This document shows, piece after piece, positions 1 through 9,461 of a stretch of 64,000 nucleotides of DNA (position 1 is its first letter; every line of letters starts with the position of its first letter). Both the position numbers and the translations under genes were made by a program. The stretch is from Paenibacillus albidus (lineage in GTDB: Bacteria > Bacillota > Bacilli > Paenibacillales > Paenibacillaceae): assembly GCF_014644435.1 (NCBI RefSeq), contig NZ_BMKR01000007.1, forward strand, positions 124,001 to 188,000. The letters are read 5' to 3'. The notes under the pieces were generated by a model. That model saw nothing but the letters and a program-made list of their open reading frames with translations. It did no database searches and was not told where the DNA came from.

Positions 1-75
1 TTTGCCGCGCATCAAATCATATATTGCTTCTTCTATGGGGTCCAAAACACTGTCTTTTGGGGTGTGCTGACTCAT
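1..75 (-). CDS. ribBA: RibBA N-terminus (DHBP synthase/GTP cyclohydrolase II), partial
   Basis: The first 25 codons of a gene running off the left edge are visible. The peptide starts MSQHTPKDSVLDPIEEAIYD and continues with LMRGK, the usual opening of the bifunctional enzyme that makes 3,4-dihydroxy-2-butanone 4-phosphate and opens GTP for riboflavin synthesis. An AGGAGGA ribosome site at 83-89 sits seven bases before the ATG at 73-75. It follows ribE by 60 bases in the same direction, the standard ribDEBA order. Only the start is seen, so whether both catalytic domains are intact cannot be judged. Confidence 0.85.
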   Translation of the reverse strand, partial: MSQHTPKDSVLDPIEEAIYDLMRGK

Positions 76-135
76 GACACTGTCCTCCTGAAGCTTTACG
101 TGGCCATAGGGGCCTTCGTAAGCATATTCTTGAAT

Positions 136-801
136 TTATGCAAATCCGTTCGACGCCAGAAAATCACGGCTGATGCCGGAAGACCCCTCGTCTTCACCGG
201 GTGCGGCGGCACCGTAATGCAGCAGATGATCCACATATTTGCCCAGCACATCCGTCTCAATATTTACAGTGTCTCCTGCCCGTTTATGCGCCAGCACAGT
301 TTCGCCAAGCGTGTGGGGAATGATCGACACGGTAAAACCTGAAGCTGAGGTATGAACCACCGTCAGGCTGATGCCATCAATGGTAATTGAACCTTTGGGT
401 ATAATGAATTTGAACAGCGCTTTGCGGTCAGGCGCCACTTCAAACACCACGGCATTTTGATCACGTTTCACACTTTTGATTGTGCCTGTACCATCCACAT
501 GTCCCTGTACGATATGACCGCCGAACCGCCCGCCGGAAGCCATCGCCCGTTCCAAATTCATTTTGCTTCCGGTCCGCAGCTCCTTCAGGTTGCTGTTGCG
601 GTAAGTCTCCGGCATGACATCGACAGTAAAATAATGATCGCCCAAGGTTGTGGCTGTCAGACATACTCCATTGACCGACACGCTGTCCCCGATCTTCAGA
701 TCTGACATAATCACGGAAGCCCCAATGTTCATCACCATCATTTCACCACCGCTGGCGACGCTCCGCAGGACGCCAATCTCCTCAATTAATCCCGTGAACA
801 T
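136..801 (-). CDS. ribE: Riboflavin synthase alpha subunit
   Basis: The 221-residue protein makes riboflavin by dismutating two molecules of 6,7-dimethyl-8-ribityllumazine. It has the family start MFTGLIEEIG and two lumazine-binding half-barrels: the first carries VNGVCLT near residue 44, the second the matching DGISLTVV near residue 142. This internal duplication is typical of the enzyme, and the length is usual. The start is fixed by a GGAGGAGGG ribosome site seven bases or fewer upstream. It lies 22 bases after ribD and 60 before ribBA, so it is the middle gene of an operon controlled by the FMN riboswitch at 2156-2318. Confidence 0.95.
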   Translation of the reverse strand: MFTGLIEEIGVLRSVASGGEMMVMNIGASVIMSDLKIGDSVSVNGVCLTATTLGDHYFTVDVMPETYRNSNLKELRTGSKMNLERAMASGGRFGGHIVQGHVDGTGTIKSVKRDQNAVVFEVAPDRKALFKFIIPKGSITIDGISLTVVHTSASGFTVSIIPHTLGETVLAHKRAGDTVNIETDVLGKYVDHLLHYGAAAPGEDEGSSGISRDFLASNGFA

Positions 802-823
802 GCGATCCCTCCTCCAAAGTTAA

Positions 824-1924
824 TTAGCGTACCGGAGTGCCGCTGATACACACATTATCCCCGAGCACTTCCACTTCCACTCCCTCAAGCGAGATGGCAT
901 CCCGCATCAGTTCAACACCGGGAAAAGCAAAAGTCCCTTTCTCTCCTGCTCCGCCGCCGACAATCTTGGGAGCAAAGAACAGAATCACCCGGTCAATGAG
1001 CCCGGCCTCAAGCATCGCACCATTGAGGGTGCCTCCGCCTTCCAGCAGGATGGAGCCGATCTCCAGCTCGCCAAGCGCCGTCATGGCCGACTTCAAATCC
1101 ACGCGTGGGCCGGGGCCGCAGACCACTACCTGTACGCCAGCCGCCTGCAGAAGTGCTTTGGTGCCGGGATCGGCTGCACCGGTAGTGACTATAACCGTAG
1201 GTGCCAGGCCATCGCTGACTACAGCCGCTTCCAGCGGAATCCGCAGCGTGGAATCTATCACAATCCGCACCGGATTCAGCCCCGGAACCTCAAGCCTTGT
1301 CGTCAGCGAAGGATTATCCGCGATGATCGTATTCACGCCGACCATAATGCCCTGATGACGGTGCCGCAGCGTGTGTACGATCTTCCGCGCTTCCGCGTTC
1401 GAGATCCATTTGCTGTCTCCGGTCCGTGTGGCAATCCTGCCGTCCAGTGTACTTGCACTTTTAAGCGTTACGAAGGGCTGTTTCGTCAAAATATATTTGA
1501 TGAATTTCTCATTCAGCCGTAAGGCACGGCCGCGCAGCAGGCCTACCTCTACCTCAATCCCCTGTTCACGAAGCATTTGAACTCCACGGCCTGCCACTTG
1601 CGGATTAGGGTCCTCACAGGCAACTACTACCCGGGTTACCCCCTCGTCGATCAGCCGCTGGCTGCAGGGCGGGGTTTTGCCGTAATGGCTGCAGGGTTCC
1701 AGCGTAACGTAAGCCGTACTCCCCCGGGCCTTTCCGGCGGCCATGTTCAAGGCATGAACCTCGGCATGTCCCGTCCCCCGCTGCAAATGTGTGCCCAAGC
1801 CAATCATGGCGCCGTCTTTGACGACAACACAGCCAACCACCGGGTTGATTCCCGTCTGTCCTTGTGCCCGTTCGGCCATATCCAGCGCCAGGGACATATA
1901 ATACTCATCGTTCATCGTGTCCAT
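824..1924 (-). CDS. ribD: Bifunctional diaminohydroxyphosphoribosylaminopyrimidine deaminase/reductase
   Basis: The cytosolic enzyme carries out the deamination and side-chain reduction that follow GTP ring opening in riboflavin synthesis. The N-terminal cytidine-deaminase fold shows the zinc site HAEVHAL and PCSHYGKTPPC; the C-terminal reductase half starts near FVTLKSASTLDGRIA and holds the LLEGGGTLNG nucleotide loop. Three ATG codons follow one another after GGAGG (1931-1935). I chose the third, at 1924, because it leaves six bases of spacing and gives the usual start MDTMNDEYYM. It is first in the rib operon, directly downstream of riboswitch and terminator. Confidence 0.94.
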   Translation of the reverse strand: MDTMNDEYYMSLALDMAERAQGQTGINPVVGCVVVKDGAMIGLGTHLQRGTGHAEVHALNMAAGKARGSTAYVTLEPCSHYGKTPPCSQRLIDEGVTRVVVACEDPNPQVAGRGVQMLREQGIEVEVGLLRGRALRLNEKFIKYILTKQPFVTLKSASTLDGRIATRTGDSKWISNAEARKIVHTLRHRHQGIMVGVNTIIADNPSLTTRLEVPGLNPVRIVIDSTLRIPLEAAVVSDGLAPTVIVTTGAADPGTKALLQAAGVQVVVCGPGPRVDLKSAMTALGELEIGSILLEGGGTLNGAMLEAGLIDRVILFFAPKIVGGGAGEKGTFAFPGVELMRDAISLEGVEVEVLGDNVCISGTPVR

Positions 1925-1967
1925 CATCATCCTCCGATCTTTCAAGCCAATGACTCAGTTGCCAAGA

Positions 1968-2012
1968 CAAAAAACACCCATTTCAAACTCCAGGGGGAGC
2001 TGAAAGATGGGT
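1968..2012 (-). terminator. Riboswitch-controlled terminator before ribD
   Basis: On the minus strand ACCCAT, CTTTCA and CTCC pair with GGAG, TTGAAA and ATGGGT around a short loop, followed by six T. It lies between the FMN aptamer and ribD, so it is the likely expression platform: FMN binding would let it form and stop transcription. Confidence 0.85.
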
Positions 2013-2155
2013 GGTTGAGAGTATACTGAGGTTCTATTTAAGATGTACGCAAATAACCGTCGGGATACGGACGGAATTGTGAAATAACGCACATAATAGT
2101 TGAAACACTGCAGCCTCGCCTGCCAGGCACAATAGGCCAGGCAAACGTCAATCTC

Positions 2156-2318
2156 TCCTTCTTCCATCCAGACTATACTGTCGGTCCCGGAATTGCACCG
2201 GGTCCACCGTCCGCATAAATCATGCGGTCCGGGTAGCGGACTAAGCACGCATACAGATTGTTGCACCTGTATGCAGCAGCATCACCGCCGGTAGGGAATT
2301 GCACCCTGCCCTGAAGGA
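2156..2318 (-). ncRNA. FMN riboswitch (RFN element) of the ribDEBA operon
   Basis: Read on the minus strand, the conserved RFN blocks appear in order: GGGCAGGGTGCAATTCCC, ACCGGCGGT, TAGTCCGC, a variable hairpin, GGTGCAATTCCGGGACCGA, CAGTATAGTCTGGATGGAAG. The closing stem P1 pairs TCCTTC with GAAGGA at the two ends. It senses FMN and turns off riboflavin synthesis; the downstream terminator at 1968-2012 points to transcriptional control. Confidence 0.96.
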
Positions 2319-2352
2319 TATTGATCAGTTATTTGATTGGTCTTGCTGTGAC

Positions 2353-2382
2353 TTACAACAAAATTAACACTTACTTTGTCAA
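2353..2382 (-). promoter_or_regulatory. Probable promoter of the rib operon
   Basis: A perfect TTGACA (2377-2382) lies 18 bases from TTGTAA (2353-2358) on the minus strand, about 35 bases before the riboswitch stem. The -35 match is strong and the -10 match is weak. Confidence 0.5.
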
Positions 2383-2439
2383 AATGCAAGTGAAAATAAT
2401 AAATTAACTTATTTTATGTAACTGATTGATGTGTATATT

Positions 2440-2838
2440 TTACAATCCGCGTTCCTGCTGTTTCAACAAATCACGAATTTCGGTAAGCAACGCCACCTCT
2501 GGCGCAGGTGTAGGCGGTTCAACTACCTCCACTTTCACCGTTTCCTTTTTCTTGAAGCGGCTGGCCAGCTTGATTACCAGGAAAATAGAGAAGGAAATGA
2601 TGAAAAAGTCGACAACCGACTGCAGAAACAAACCAAAGGGTACTTTGACATTTATCCCCTCAGGGCTGAACGTCAAATCCTTCAAATCAATTCCGCCCAT
2701 GATCAGACCCACAAGCGGCATGATAATATCATTCACCAGAGAAGTCACAATTTTGCCGAAGGCTGCACCAATAATAACTGCGACTGCCAGATCCAGCACA
2801 TTTCCCTTTAGAGCAAAGCTTTTAAATTCCTTCCACAT
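2440..2838 (-). CDS. mscL: Large-conductance mechanosensitive channel MscL
   Basis: The 132-residue channel opens under membrane tension during hypo-osmotic shock. It begins MWKEFKSFALKGNVLDLAVA, the conserved amphipathic helix and pore-lining first membrane segment, has the second segment FGLFLQSVVDFFIISFSIFL near residues 67-90, and ends in a charged cytoplasmic helix. Length is typical. A GGAGGGA site precedes the ATG. It starts 35 bases after the LAL regulator gene in the same direction with no terminator between, so the two may share a transcript. No clear terminator was seen after it, so read-through toward the rib promoter is possible. Confidence 0.95.
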   Translation of the reverse strand: MWKEFKSFALKGNVLDLAVAVIIGAAFGKIVTSLVNDIIMPLVGLIMGGIDLKDLTFSPEGINVKVPFGLFLQSVVDFFIISFSIFLVIKLASRFKKKETVKVEVVEPPTPAPEVALLTEIRDLLKQQERGL

Positions 2839-2873
2839 TCCAATCCCTCCATAAATTAGTATTATCCACCGTA

Positions 2874-5483
2874 TCAGAATCCGGCGTGTTTGTTATCCCA
2901 CTGCTTGCCGCGCCGCAACGCCTCCACCCGGTTATGGACTTGAAGTTTGCTGTAAATACGGTTGATATGCGTTTTGAGCGTGCCCATACCAATGCTCAGG
3001 GATTCGGCGATGACCTTATTGTCCATCCCCTCTTCCATACAGCAGTATATACGATATTCCTTTGCAGTTAAAAGGGACTGCAGTACCTCTCCCCGGCTTC
3101 GGCGAAAGGACTGGTCACCGCGTTCATCCGCGAAACAGGCCAGAATCCGGCGGATGTATGCCAGCGAGGGCCCGGTTTTGTCCCGTAAATAACCTTTCTG
3201 GCGCAGCCCGATATATTGCTTCAGAAGAAGGGCCAAGGACTCCCCTTTGTCGGCAAAAATCCGGATATAGTCATCGGTCTCCGCATATTGCAGGGCCTCC
3301 TCCAGGGTCAGCAGTGCCTGTTCCTGCTGATTCTGCCGCTCCAGAAGCAAGGACTGCAGAATCTGGGCCTCCAGAGCATCCATGGGCCTGTGTCCCTTTT
3401 CAGCCAGGTTTAGCAGCCTGCCTGCCAGCTCCAAGGCTTCCAAGGTCTGCCCCTCCTCCATCAACACCCGTACCAGGAACAGGTACTGGAACAGCTGATA
3501 TACCGAGACCGGATCATCGGCTTGCAGTCCATGACGTTCTTTCCAGCGAAGAGCAGCATGCCTATCGCCCCGTTCAAGGGCCGAAGCTGCCATTTCCGTC
3601 TCAATAAGCAGCAGGGCTGTCCGCTCCCCCGCTGCCCGCGCCTTCTGCTCCGCTTCTTCCAGCCATCTTGCGGCAGCCGCATGCTCATTCCGGGCCCGGC
3701 AGACCCGGGATAGAAACAGATAAGCGGGAACGTAGGCTTTTTCCGGCTGATGTCTGGTCTGGGCATTCTCCTGCAAGCCACGTTTCAAAAAATCCTCGGC
3801 GGCAGCCAGTTCATTCCGCTCATAGAGCAGTTCACCATAACAGATAAGCACCGATTCCTGAATACGCATCGGAGTCATGAATTCGATCATGCCCGCAAAA
3901 AAAGGATCGGCTATTTCCCGGGGCAAATGCCTGCCGCGCTTGCCGTTATAGGATCTGAAGATGGAAGGACACAGCGGCATATGCGGCGGGGCAAAAATCA
4001 GATCCGTCCCCGACGGACTATGCTGCAGGGAGAGCCGGATATATTCGAGGCCTTTGACCACATCCAGATCATATTGGGTCGACTTGAAGTTGCGGACATA
4101 GTAGTAGCTGCCCAGATAGGCATCGCGTTCCGCTGCGCTCCATTCCGGGGAAGCTGCCTCGTAATATTCCCGGGCCAGGCGCAAGTGATTCTCCGCCAAA
4201 ACCGGCTCGTTGTTCCAGAGCAGCGCATAGATGTAAGAAAAGTAAAGATAGCGGCGGCCGCGCAGCAGGTCCTCGGGGATACGCGAGAGCCAATGACGGA
4301 GTGTGGAGAACTCCTTGCGTATCATCAGTGCCTTCATTTGCTCAAGCAAAGCGATGGCATCAAGATAATAATAGCCCTTTAAATAATAGTCCACTGCGTC
4401 CTCTTCCAGCCCGTTCGCCTCGCACCAGACCGCCGCTTTGTGCAGCAGAGTCCGGGTTAATCCCGGTTCCCGCCGTTCCAGCTCTTTGTTCAGAAATTCG
4501 GCAAACAGCGGATGAAAGCGGAACCAGCTGCTGTTCTCATCCAGCGGTGTGAGGAACAGGTTCGCGGCTGCGGCGGCTTTCAGCCTTGAGCCGCTGTTCT
4601 CGTCTCCGGTCAACGCCGTGCACAAAGACCCGTGCAGACGCTCCAGCATGGAGGTCATCATCAAGAAACGCCCAGTCTCCGCATCCAGACTGCTGAACAC
4701 TTCTTCCAGCAGAAATTGTCCGGTCCGGCCGGGGCCCGCAGGCAGCTCAGGAAGCAACGATTCCGGCTGCTGCAGCTGGCCGGGCGACAGAGAAGCCAGA
4801 CGAAGTCCGGCTGCCCAACCCTCAGTTAGCTCAAGCAGACGTTCTGTCTGGGCCTGTCCCAGCGCTTGTTGGGGGAACTGTCCCAGAAATGCAGAGGTCT
4901 CCGCCAGATTGAACCGCAGCTGGCTGTGGTTCAGCTGCAGAACCCAACCGCTGGTCTGCCATTTGACTTTGGGCAGCGAGGTTTCCCTGCGGCTGGCAAA
5001 GCAAAGATGGAGATTGGGCGGCAGATACTCTATAAAAAAAGATACAGACTCCTGAATATGCGGATCTGTTATGTAATGCCAATCATCCAGAATGAGTACC
5101 AGGGGTTGTCTCCAGTCCTCCAGCGCATTAAGCAGCTCAATCATCAACGGTTCATAATTACCGGGTCTGAGTCCCTCCGCTTCCGACCATACCGGATAAA
5201 ACCCGGGACAAGCCCTTTCAATCGCTTCCAGGATGTATTTCCAGAACAGCAGAAGATCATTATCCCGTTCATTCAGCGTGACCCAGCCCACCGCCTCTTT
5301 CAATTGTCCGGCCCATTGGGAGATTAGGGTCGTTTTGCCGTATCCCGCCGGAGCTGTCACAAAAGTGGCACGCCGCCGGAGCCCCTCGGAGAGCAGTTCA
5401 AGCAGGCGCGGGCGATTCACCGTCTGTTCCTGCACCGCGGGCATCCGCAGTTTGGAGTTTAGTAAAGGCAGTGAGTGTCCCAT
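2874..5483 (-). CDS. MalT/LAL-type ATP-dependent LuxR transcriptional regulator
   Basis: This 869-residue regulator has the layout of the large ATP-binding LuxR group, whose model is MalT. The N-terminal STAND-type ATPase shows Walker A APAGYGKTT at residues 44-52 and Walker B LVLILDDW near 125-132. The long middle holds helical, TPR-like repeats rich in Leu and Ala pairs. The C-terminal LuxR helix-turn-helix includes NKVIAESLSIGMGTLKTHIN and SKLQVHNRVEALRRG. Such proteins bind an inducer in the repeat domain and activate transcription as ATP-driven oligomers. The inducer is unknown. It lies just upstream of mscL; the divergent side faces the end of the adhesin gene. Confidence 0.9.
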   Translation of the reverse strand: MGHSLPLLNSKLRMPAVQEQTVNRPRLLELLSEGLRRRATFVTAPAGYGKTTLISQWAGQLKEAVGWVTLNERDNDLLLFWKYILEAIERACPGFYPVWSEAEGLRPGNYEPLMIELLNALEDWRQPLVLILDDWHYITDPHIQESVSFFIEYLPPNLHLCFASRRETSLPKVKWQTSGWVLQLNHSQLRFNLAETSAFLGQFPQQALGQAQTERLLELTEGWAAGLRLASLSPGQLQQPESLLPELPAGPGRTGQFLLEEVFSSLDAETGRFLMMTSMLERLHGSLCTALTGDENSGSRLKAAAAANLFLTPLDENSSWFRFHPLFAEFLNKELERREPGLTRTLLHKAAVWCEANGLEEDAVDYYLKGYYYLDAIALLEQMKALMIRKEFSTLRHWLSRIPEDLLRGRRYLYFSYIYALLWNNEPVLAENHLRLAREYYEAASPEWSAAERDAYLGSYYYVRNFKSTQYDLDVVKGLEYIRLSLQHSPSGTDLIFAPPHMPLCPSIFRSYNGKRGRHLPREIADPFFAGMIEFMTPMRIQESVLICYGELLYERNELAAAEDFLKRGLQENAQTRHQPEKAYVPAYLFLSRVCRARNEHAAAARWLEEAEQKARAAGERTALLLIETEMAASALERGDRHAALRWKERHGLQADDPVSVYQLFQYLFLVRVLMEEGQTLEALELAGRLLNLAEKGHRPMDALEAQILQSLLLERQNQQEQALLTLEEALQYAETDDYIRIFADKGESLALLLKQYIGLRQKGYLRDKTGPSLAYIRRILACFADERGDQSFRRSRGEVLQSLLTAKEYRIYCCMEEGMDNKVIAESLSIGMGTLKTHINRIYSKLQVHNRVEALRRGKQWDNKHAGF

Positions 5484-5582
5484 GATGGTTGCATCCTTTT
5501 TTGACTCCCATTATAACATTGATCACACTTGTTCAGTCCATGAGTTTATCGGAATATGCAAAGACAGCCATGGATTGAAAAC

Positions 5583-5621
5583 AAAAAACAGCGAGTCTCC
5601 GGATAACCGGGTGGACTCGCT
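5583..5621 (-). terminator. Terminator of the LPXTG adhesin gene
   Basis: Minus-strand hairpin AGCGAGTC, CCGG, four-base loop, CCGG, GACTCGCT-like arm, followed by GTTTTTTG. It starts about 40 bases after the adhesin stop codon. Confidence 0.85.
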
Positions 5622-5662
5622 GCTTAGTTCATGTTTCTATCCCCATAGAGGGAAAGGGGAAC

Positions 5663-8600
5663 CTATTCCGCTTTGTGATTCCGTTTGTATACCCGGTTCA
5701 GCACAAACCCGAGCAGGATCAGTCCCATTCCCGCCAGATACAGCGGCAACGGACTGGATTCACCGGTCTGCGGCAGCATCCCCTCATTGCTTACGGCTGT
5801 ATTTGGAGCCGGAGGCGTAATTACAGTTCCAGCCGGAACTTCTTCCTCGTCAATATCGACACCGCCGGAAGGCACATCATCGTCCACCGGAATTTCTTCG
5901 TCCGGCGCACCTCCGCCTGCCGGTGGAGAAGGTGGAGACGGCTGGACATCCGGCACATTGCCAGGCCCGGCCGGAACTTCAGGATCATCAATGATTACAC
6001 CTGGAACCGTAGAAGCCGAAGGCACAGGTGAAACGGGAGCACCCAGGAATCCTGATCCTGGTGTAGCCGGAGCCGAAGGGGGTACAGTTGATCCCGGTGC
6101 AGGTGTCTCATTCGACCCCGGTGGCACGGTCGGCTCCGCTGTTGGTACCGCTGTTGCCGTCGGTGCCGGTGTTGCCGTCGGCAGCGGAGTAGCTGTCGGT
6201 GCCGGCGTCGAGGTCGGTTCTGGCGTTGCCGTCGGATGATCGGCTTTGCGGTTGGTCACATTCAGCATAATCTCTGTTGCCGATCCTACGGTTACCGGAT
6301 ATTCCTTGGAATCCAAGACATATCCTTCGGGCGCCGCTGTCTCAATCAGCACATAGCTGCCCAGCCAAAGCTTGGCAAAGGTCGCTTTCCCCTCAGCGTT
6401 CGTCGTTGCGGTACTCATAAGCACACGGTCTGTGCTGGTTAGGCGGTATAGCTCAAAGGTGGCTCCGCCGAGCTTTTTCAAATGATCCGCATCATCGAGC
6501 TTGGTAACCGTTAAAGTCCCTCGCACCCCGCTTCCCGTTCCGGAGCCGCTGGAAATCCCGACAGTAATTTCCTTGGTCGTCTCCTGCTGGACAAGAACCT
6601 CATTGCTGCCGGTAAAGCTTACACTGTTGCTCACTTTATCTCCGGTCCGTGCCATAACCAGCGACTGATATTCCAGGATATAGGCACTGTCGATGTCATC
6701 AACAAAGCTTAGCTTAAAGGATTCCTTCCCGTCCTCGTCGGACTGAATCGCAAGAAGATAATCCGTGCCCTTAACAAGCTCGGGTCCGCTTTTCACAACA
6801 TCTCCGTTAGCCGCCACAGTTGTAGGATACAGATGGAACGTATCCGGCAGCAAAATTTGATTGGGGCTTGGCGTATCGGTAATCACAGCATCCCTTACAT
6901 GGGATTGACTGCGGTTGATATTCAGGCTCCAATCGATTTTCTCCCCGTTCTGCACGCCGTTTTTGTTCACATATTCGGCTCCGAAGGGGATTTTGATAGT
7001 GGCCTTAAGATCTTTGGATACCTTGTTTGCTCCATCCCATACGTTCGCGGTGTTCTCCAGTGTGGAGCCAATCAGCCTGCCTTCAAGACTGGTTGTAAAC
7101 ACCAGATAATAAGGAGCACTGATCGTTTTGGTAAACTCCACCACCAGCTTGTTGTCCGAACCTACACTGTAGGTGTATAAATTGCTGTTCAGTTCAGCTC
7201 CCCGCGCCGGGTCGCCGTTTTTGGCAATATTCATCTCGTACACCTTCACTGAACCCGGAACCAGAGACTGGCCGGATTTCAGGACATCGGCAATAAGAGG
7301 CTTATTGATGGTTTTTCCGTTATAGTTGGCACCTACCGTCCAAGTAATCTCCTTGGAGGAAGCATTATAGGAACCGGACTTGAACCCGTTATTCTTGACT
7401 TCAATCCGCGGGATAAATAGTCCCTTGGCTTCGGCAGAATAGGATTCTGCAGAATCATCCTTCCAGTCGATACGGGCATGGTTGATGAAATTATCCGTAT
7501 TTCCGGTAAGCCAATCATTGTTGAAAAGCGTTTGGTAAGTGATCGTATGAGTGCCGGAGACCGCTGCTTTGAACTTGATTTTGAACCCCTTGCTCGGTTC
7601 CACCGGAGTTTCGTAATCCAAAGTATACTCCGAAGGATTCAGTACGGCTCCTTCAGCATTTCTGACTGTCAGCGACGACGGGATGAACTTTAGCCCGCCT
7701 GCCGGAAAAGTATCCGTGACCAGGACTTGATTCATCTGATAGTTGTCTCCGTTCAGCGTGACTTTCCAGTCAAGCGTCTGTGTCTGGTAGTTTACAACGG
7801 ACAAAGTCTTGTAGACAATAACCTGCCGGATATGCTGGCTGGCCTGTTCGCTGTAAGTGCTGTCGCTTACGGTATTATAGACCGTGCTGTCATTGAATAC
7901 ACGATCAGTTGCTTTCGTCTGGTATTCAATCCGGTAAGGCGAGGAGATACCGTCTTTGAACTGCAGCGTAAATCCATTTTGCTTCTCCCCTGCTGCTCCA
8001 GTTACCGTGTAGTCTTGCCCTTCTGTGAGAGCATCCCCTTTAGTGGCCTTGCCTGCAGAATCCAGGGTCACCGGGTATACTTTTAAAGAATCCGGAACCA
8101 GCTCCTGCGTATCGTTGAACAAATCGGTTAGAACCGCATGCGGGCCGGAGATAGTCTTGTTGTTATAATTGTATTCAATTGCCCAGGAAATGACCTGGTT
8201 GGCAGAGTCATATTTGGTAGAATACTTCTTCAGGCTTCCACCGCGCTCCACATTCACTGTGGCCGAAGAATCAGCAGGTGTCCGGCCCTCTCCAGTGAAC
8301 GTAGCCGTATTGGTGAAGCTTGAACGGCTCTCATCGGTAATCGCTGTGCTAAACTGAATACGATAGGCGCCAGTGATGACCGGATCACTGAAACGGACGC
8401 TGAGAATGCCGTCTGTAACTTCGGCCGAATATTCACTGCTGTCAAGCTGAGCTCCCTGGGATACAGACCCGTCGAGTCGAACATCAAGCGTATACACGGC
8501 AACCGTGACCGGTACATCAAGTGAAAGACCGCTTGGCAGCGGATCGGTAACCACGGCATTGCTCACAGACTCAAGCTTTTTATTGACATCTACCGTCCAG

Positions 8601-9196
8601 GTTATGCTGTCTGCATTAAATCCCTGGGCCCTGCCGCTTTTTTCAATGGTCGACCCGACATCCGGTTTGAAGGTTACGGTGACCGTCTGGATTCCGCCAT
8701 TCACAGGGAACAATATCTGCTGCACTACACTTCCGGAAATAACCTGTTTGTTGAACTTTGTGTTAATCCGCAGCGTACCTTGCACATTGTCATGTGTCTC
8801 TATGTAGTCATTAAAGCTCATCACAACCTGATGAGTAGCCTGGCTGACGGAAAAGCTTCCTACATCTCCTTCCTCCGAGACTAAAGAACCGCCGATATCA
8901 TTGTAAAGCTGGAATTGCTCGGGCAACTGAAAAGTAAACGTAGCCCCGGCTTTGTAAGGATGCCCGTTCGGCAGCGCCCAGGTATAGTCCAGCGTTACAT
9001 TGGAATCCTGCGCATATACGTTACCGGTAACAGTCTGCCCATCCGGGCCGTATACTGCCATCGAGACACTGGTGATGATATCCCTGTCATTCTCGATCCC
9101 CGCTGCCTTGACTTCTGATGTAAATCCTATGCCGTAGGCATATTGCGCAACAAGCATAAGCATGACCAACATCAGGCTGATTCTTTTCTTCATCAT
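5663..9196 (-). CDS. LPXTG-anchored surface protein with collagen-binding-type repeats
   Basis: The 1177-residue protein has a signal peptide (about 1-31, ending EVKA), an N-terminal adhesin fold (about 40-185), four or five related modules of about 130-150 residues (about 185-860), one SpaA/Cna-B domain (about 872-965), a Pro/Thr-rich linker and an LPQTG sorting signal at 1141-1145 followed by a membrane segment and basic tail. The modules share a pattern of VTD(T), SLKVY, Y-Ile-Y strand motifs as in collagen-binding and fibrinogen-binding MSCRAMMs. The SpaA domain keeps the Lys (VTK), Glu (IETAAPEGY) and Asn (VTN) expected for an isopeptide bond. A sortase should attach it to peptidoglycan. 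The ligand cannot be told from sequence. Confidence 0.88.
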   Translation of the reverse strand: MMKKRISLMLVMLMLVAQYAYGIGFTSEVKAAGIENDRDIITSVSMAVYGPDGQTVTGNVYAQDSNVTLDYTWALPNGHPYKAGATFTFQLPEQFQLYNDIGGSLVSEEGDVGSFSVSQATHQVVMSFNDYIETHDNVQGTLRINTKFNKQVISGSVVQQILFPVNGGIQTVTVTFKPDVGSTIEKSGRAQGFNADSITWTVDVNKKLESVSNAVVTDPLPSGLSLDVPVTVAVYTLDVRLDGSVSQGAQLDSSEYSAEVTDGILSVRFSDPVITGAYRIQFSTAITDESRSSFTNTATFTGEGRTPADSSATVNVERGGSLKKYSTKYDSANQVISWAIEYNYNNKTISGPHAVLTDLFNDTQELVPDSLKVYPVTLDSAGKATKGDALTEGQDYTVTGAAGEKQNGFTLQFKDGISSPYRIEYQTKATDRVFNDSTVYNTVSDSTYSEQASQHIRQVIVYKTLSVVNYQTQTLDWKVTLNGDNYQMNQVLVTDTFPAGGLKFIPSSLTVRNAEGAVLNPSEYTLDYETPVEPSKGFKIKFKAAVSGTHTITYQTLFNNDWLTGNTDNFINHARIDWKDDSAESYSAEAKGLFIPRIEVKNNGFKSGSYNASSKEITWTVGANYNGKTINKPLIADVLKSGQSLVPGSVKVYEMNIAKNGDPARGAELNSNLYTYSVGSDNKLVVEFTKTISAPYYLVFTTSLEGRLIGSTLENTANVWDGANKVSKDLKATIKIPFGAEYVNKNGVQNGEKIDWSLNINRSQSHVRDAVITDTPSPNQILLPDTFHLYPTTVAANGDVVKSGPELVKGTDYLLAIQSDEDGKESFKLSFVDDIDSAYILEYQSLVMARTGDKVSNSVSFTGSNEVLVQQETTKEITVGISSGSGTGSGVRGTLTVTKLDDADHLKKLGGATFELYRLTSTDRVLMSTATTNAEGKATFAKLWLGSYVLIETAAPEGYVLDSKEYPVTVGSATEIMLNVTNRKADHPTATPEPTSTPAPTATPLPTATPAPTATAVPTAEPTVPPGSNETPAPGSTVPPSAPATPGSGFLGAPVSPVPSASTVPGVIIDDPEVPAGPGNVPDVQPSPPSPPAGGGAPDEEIPVDDDVPSGGVDIDEEEVPAGTVITPPAPNTAVSNEGMLPQTGESSPLPLYLAGMGLILLGFVLNRVYKRNHKAE

Positions 9197-9461
9197 GTTT
9201 CTGGAACCCCTCCGCTTCGTTTTTTGGATCTTTAAAAATAGTCTCCTTTTGCAGCTTATTCCCCCACTTTTTATTCATGCTCTATTTGCATGCCGAAACA
9301 GAAGTTTTTCGTATAATAACGGAAAACCCTTCCTTTTGCAGACGGATTGAGAGAATATATAGATATATACCGTGATATGAGACTATAGAATCATATATTA
9401 TCTTAAATTTTTATTTTTTTGTTTAAGCATTATATTCCTGCAGCGCCAAGGAGATAAAATC

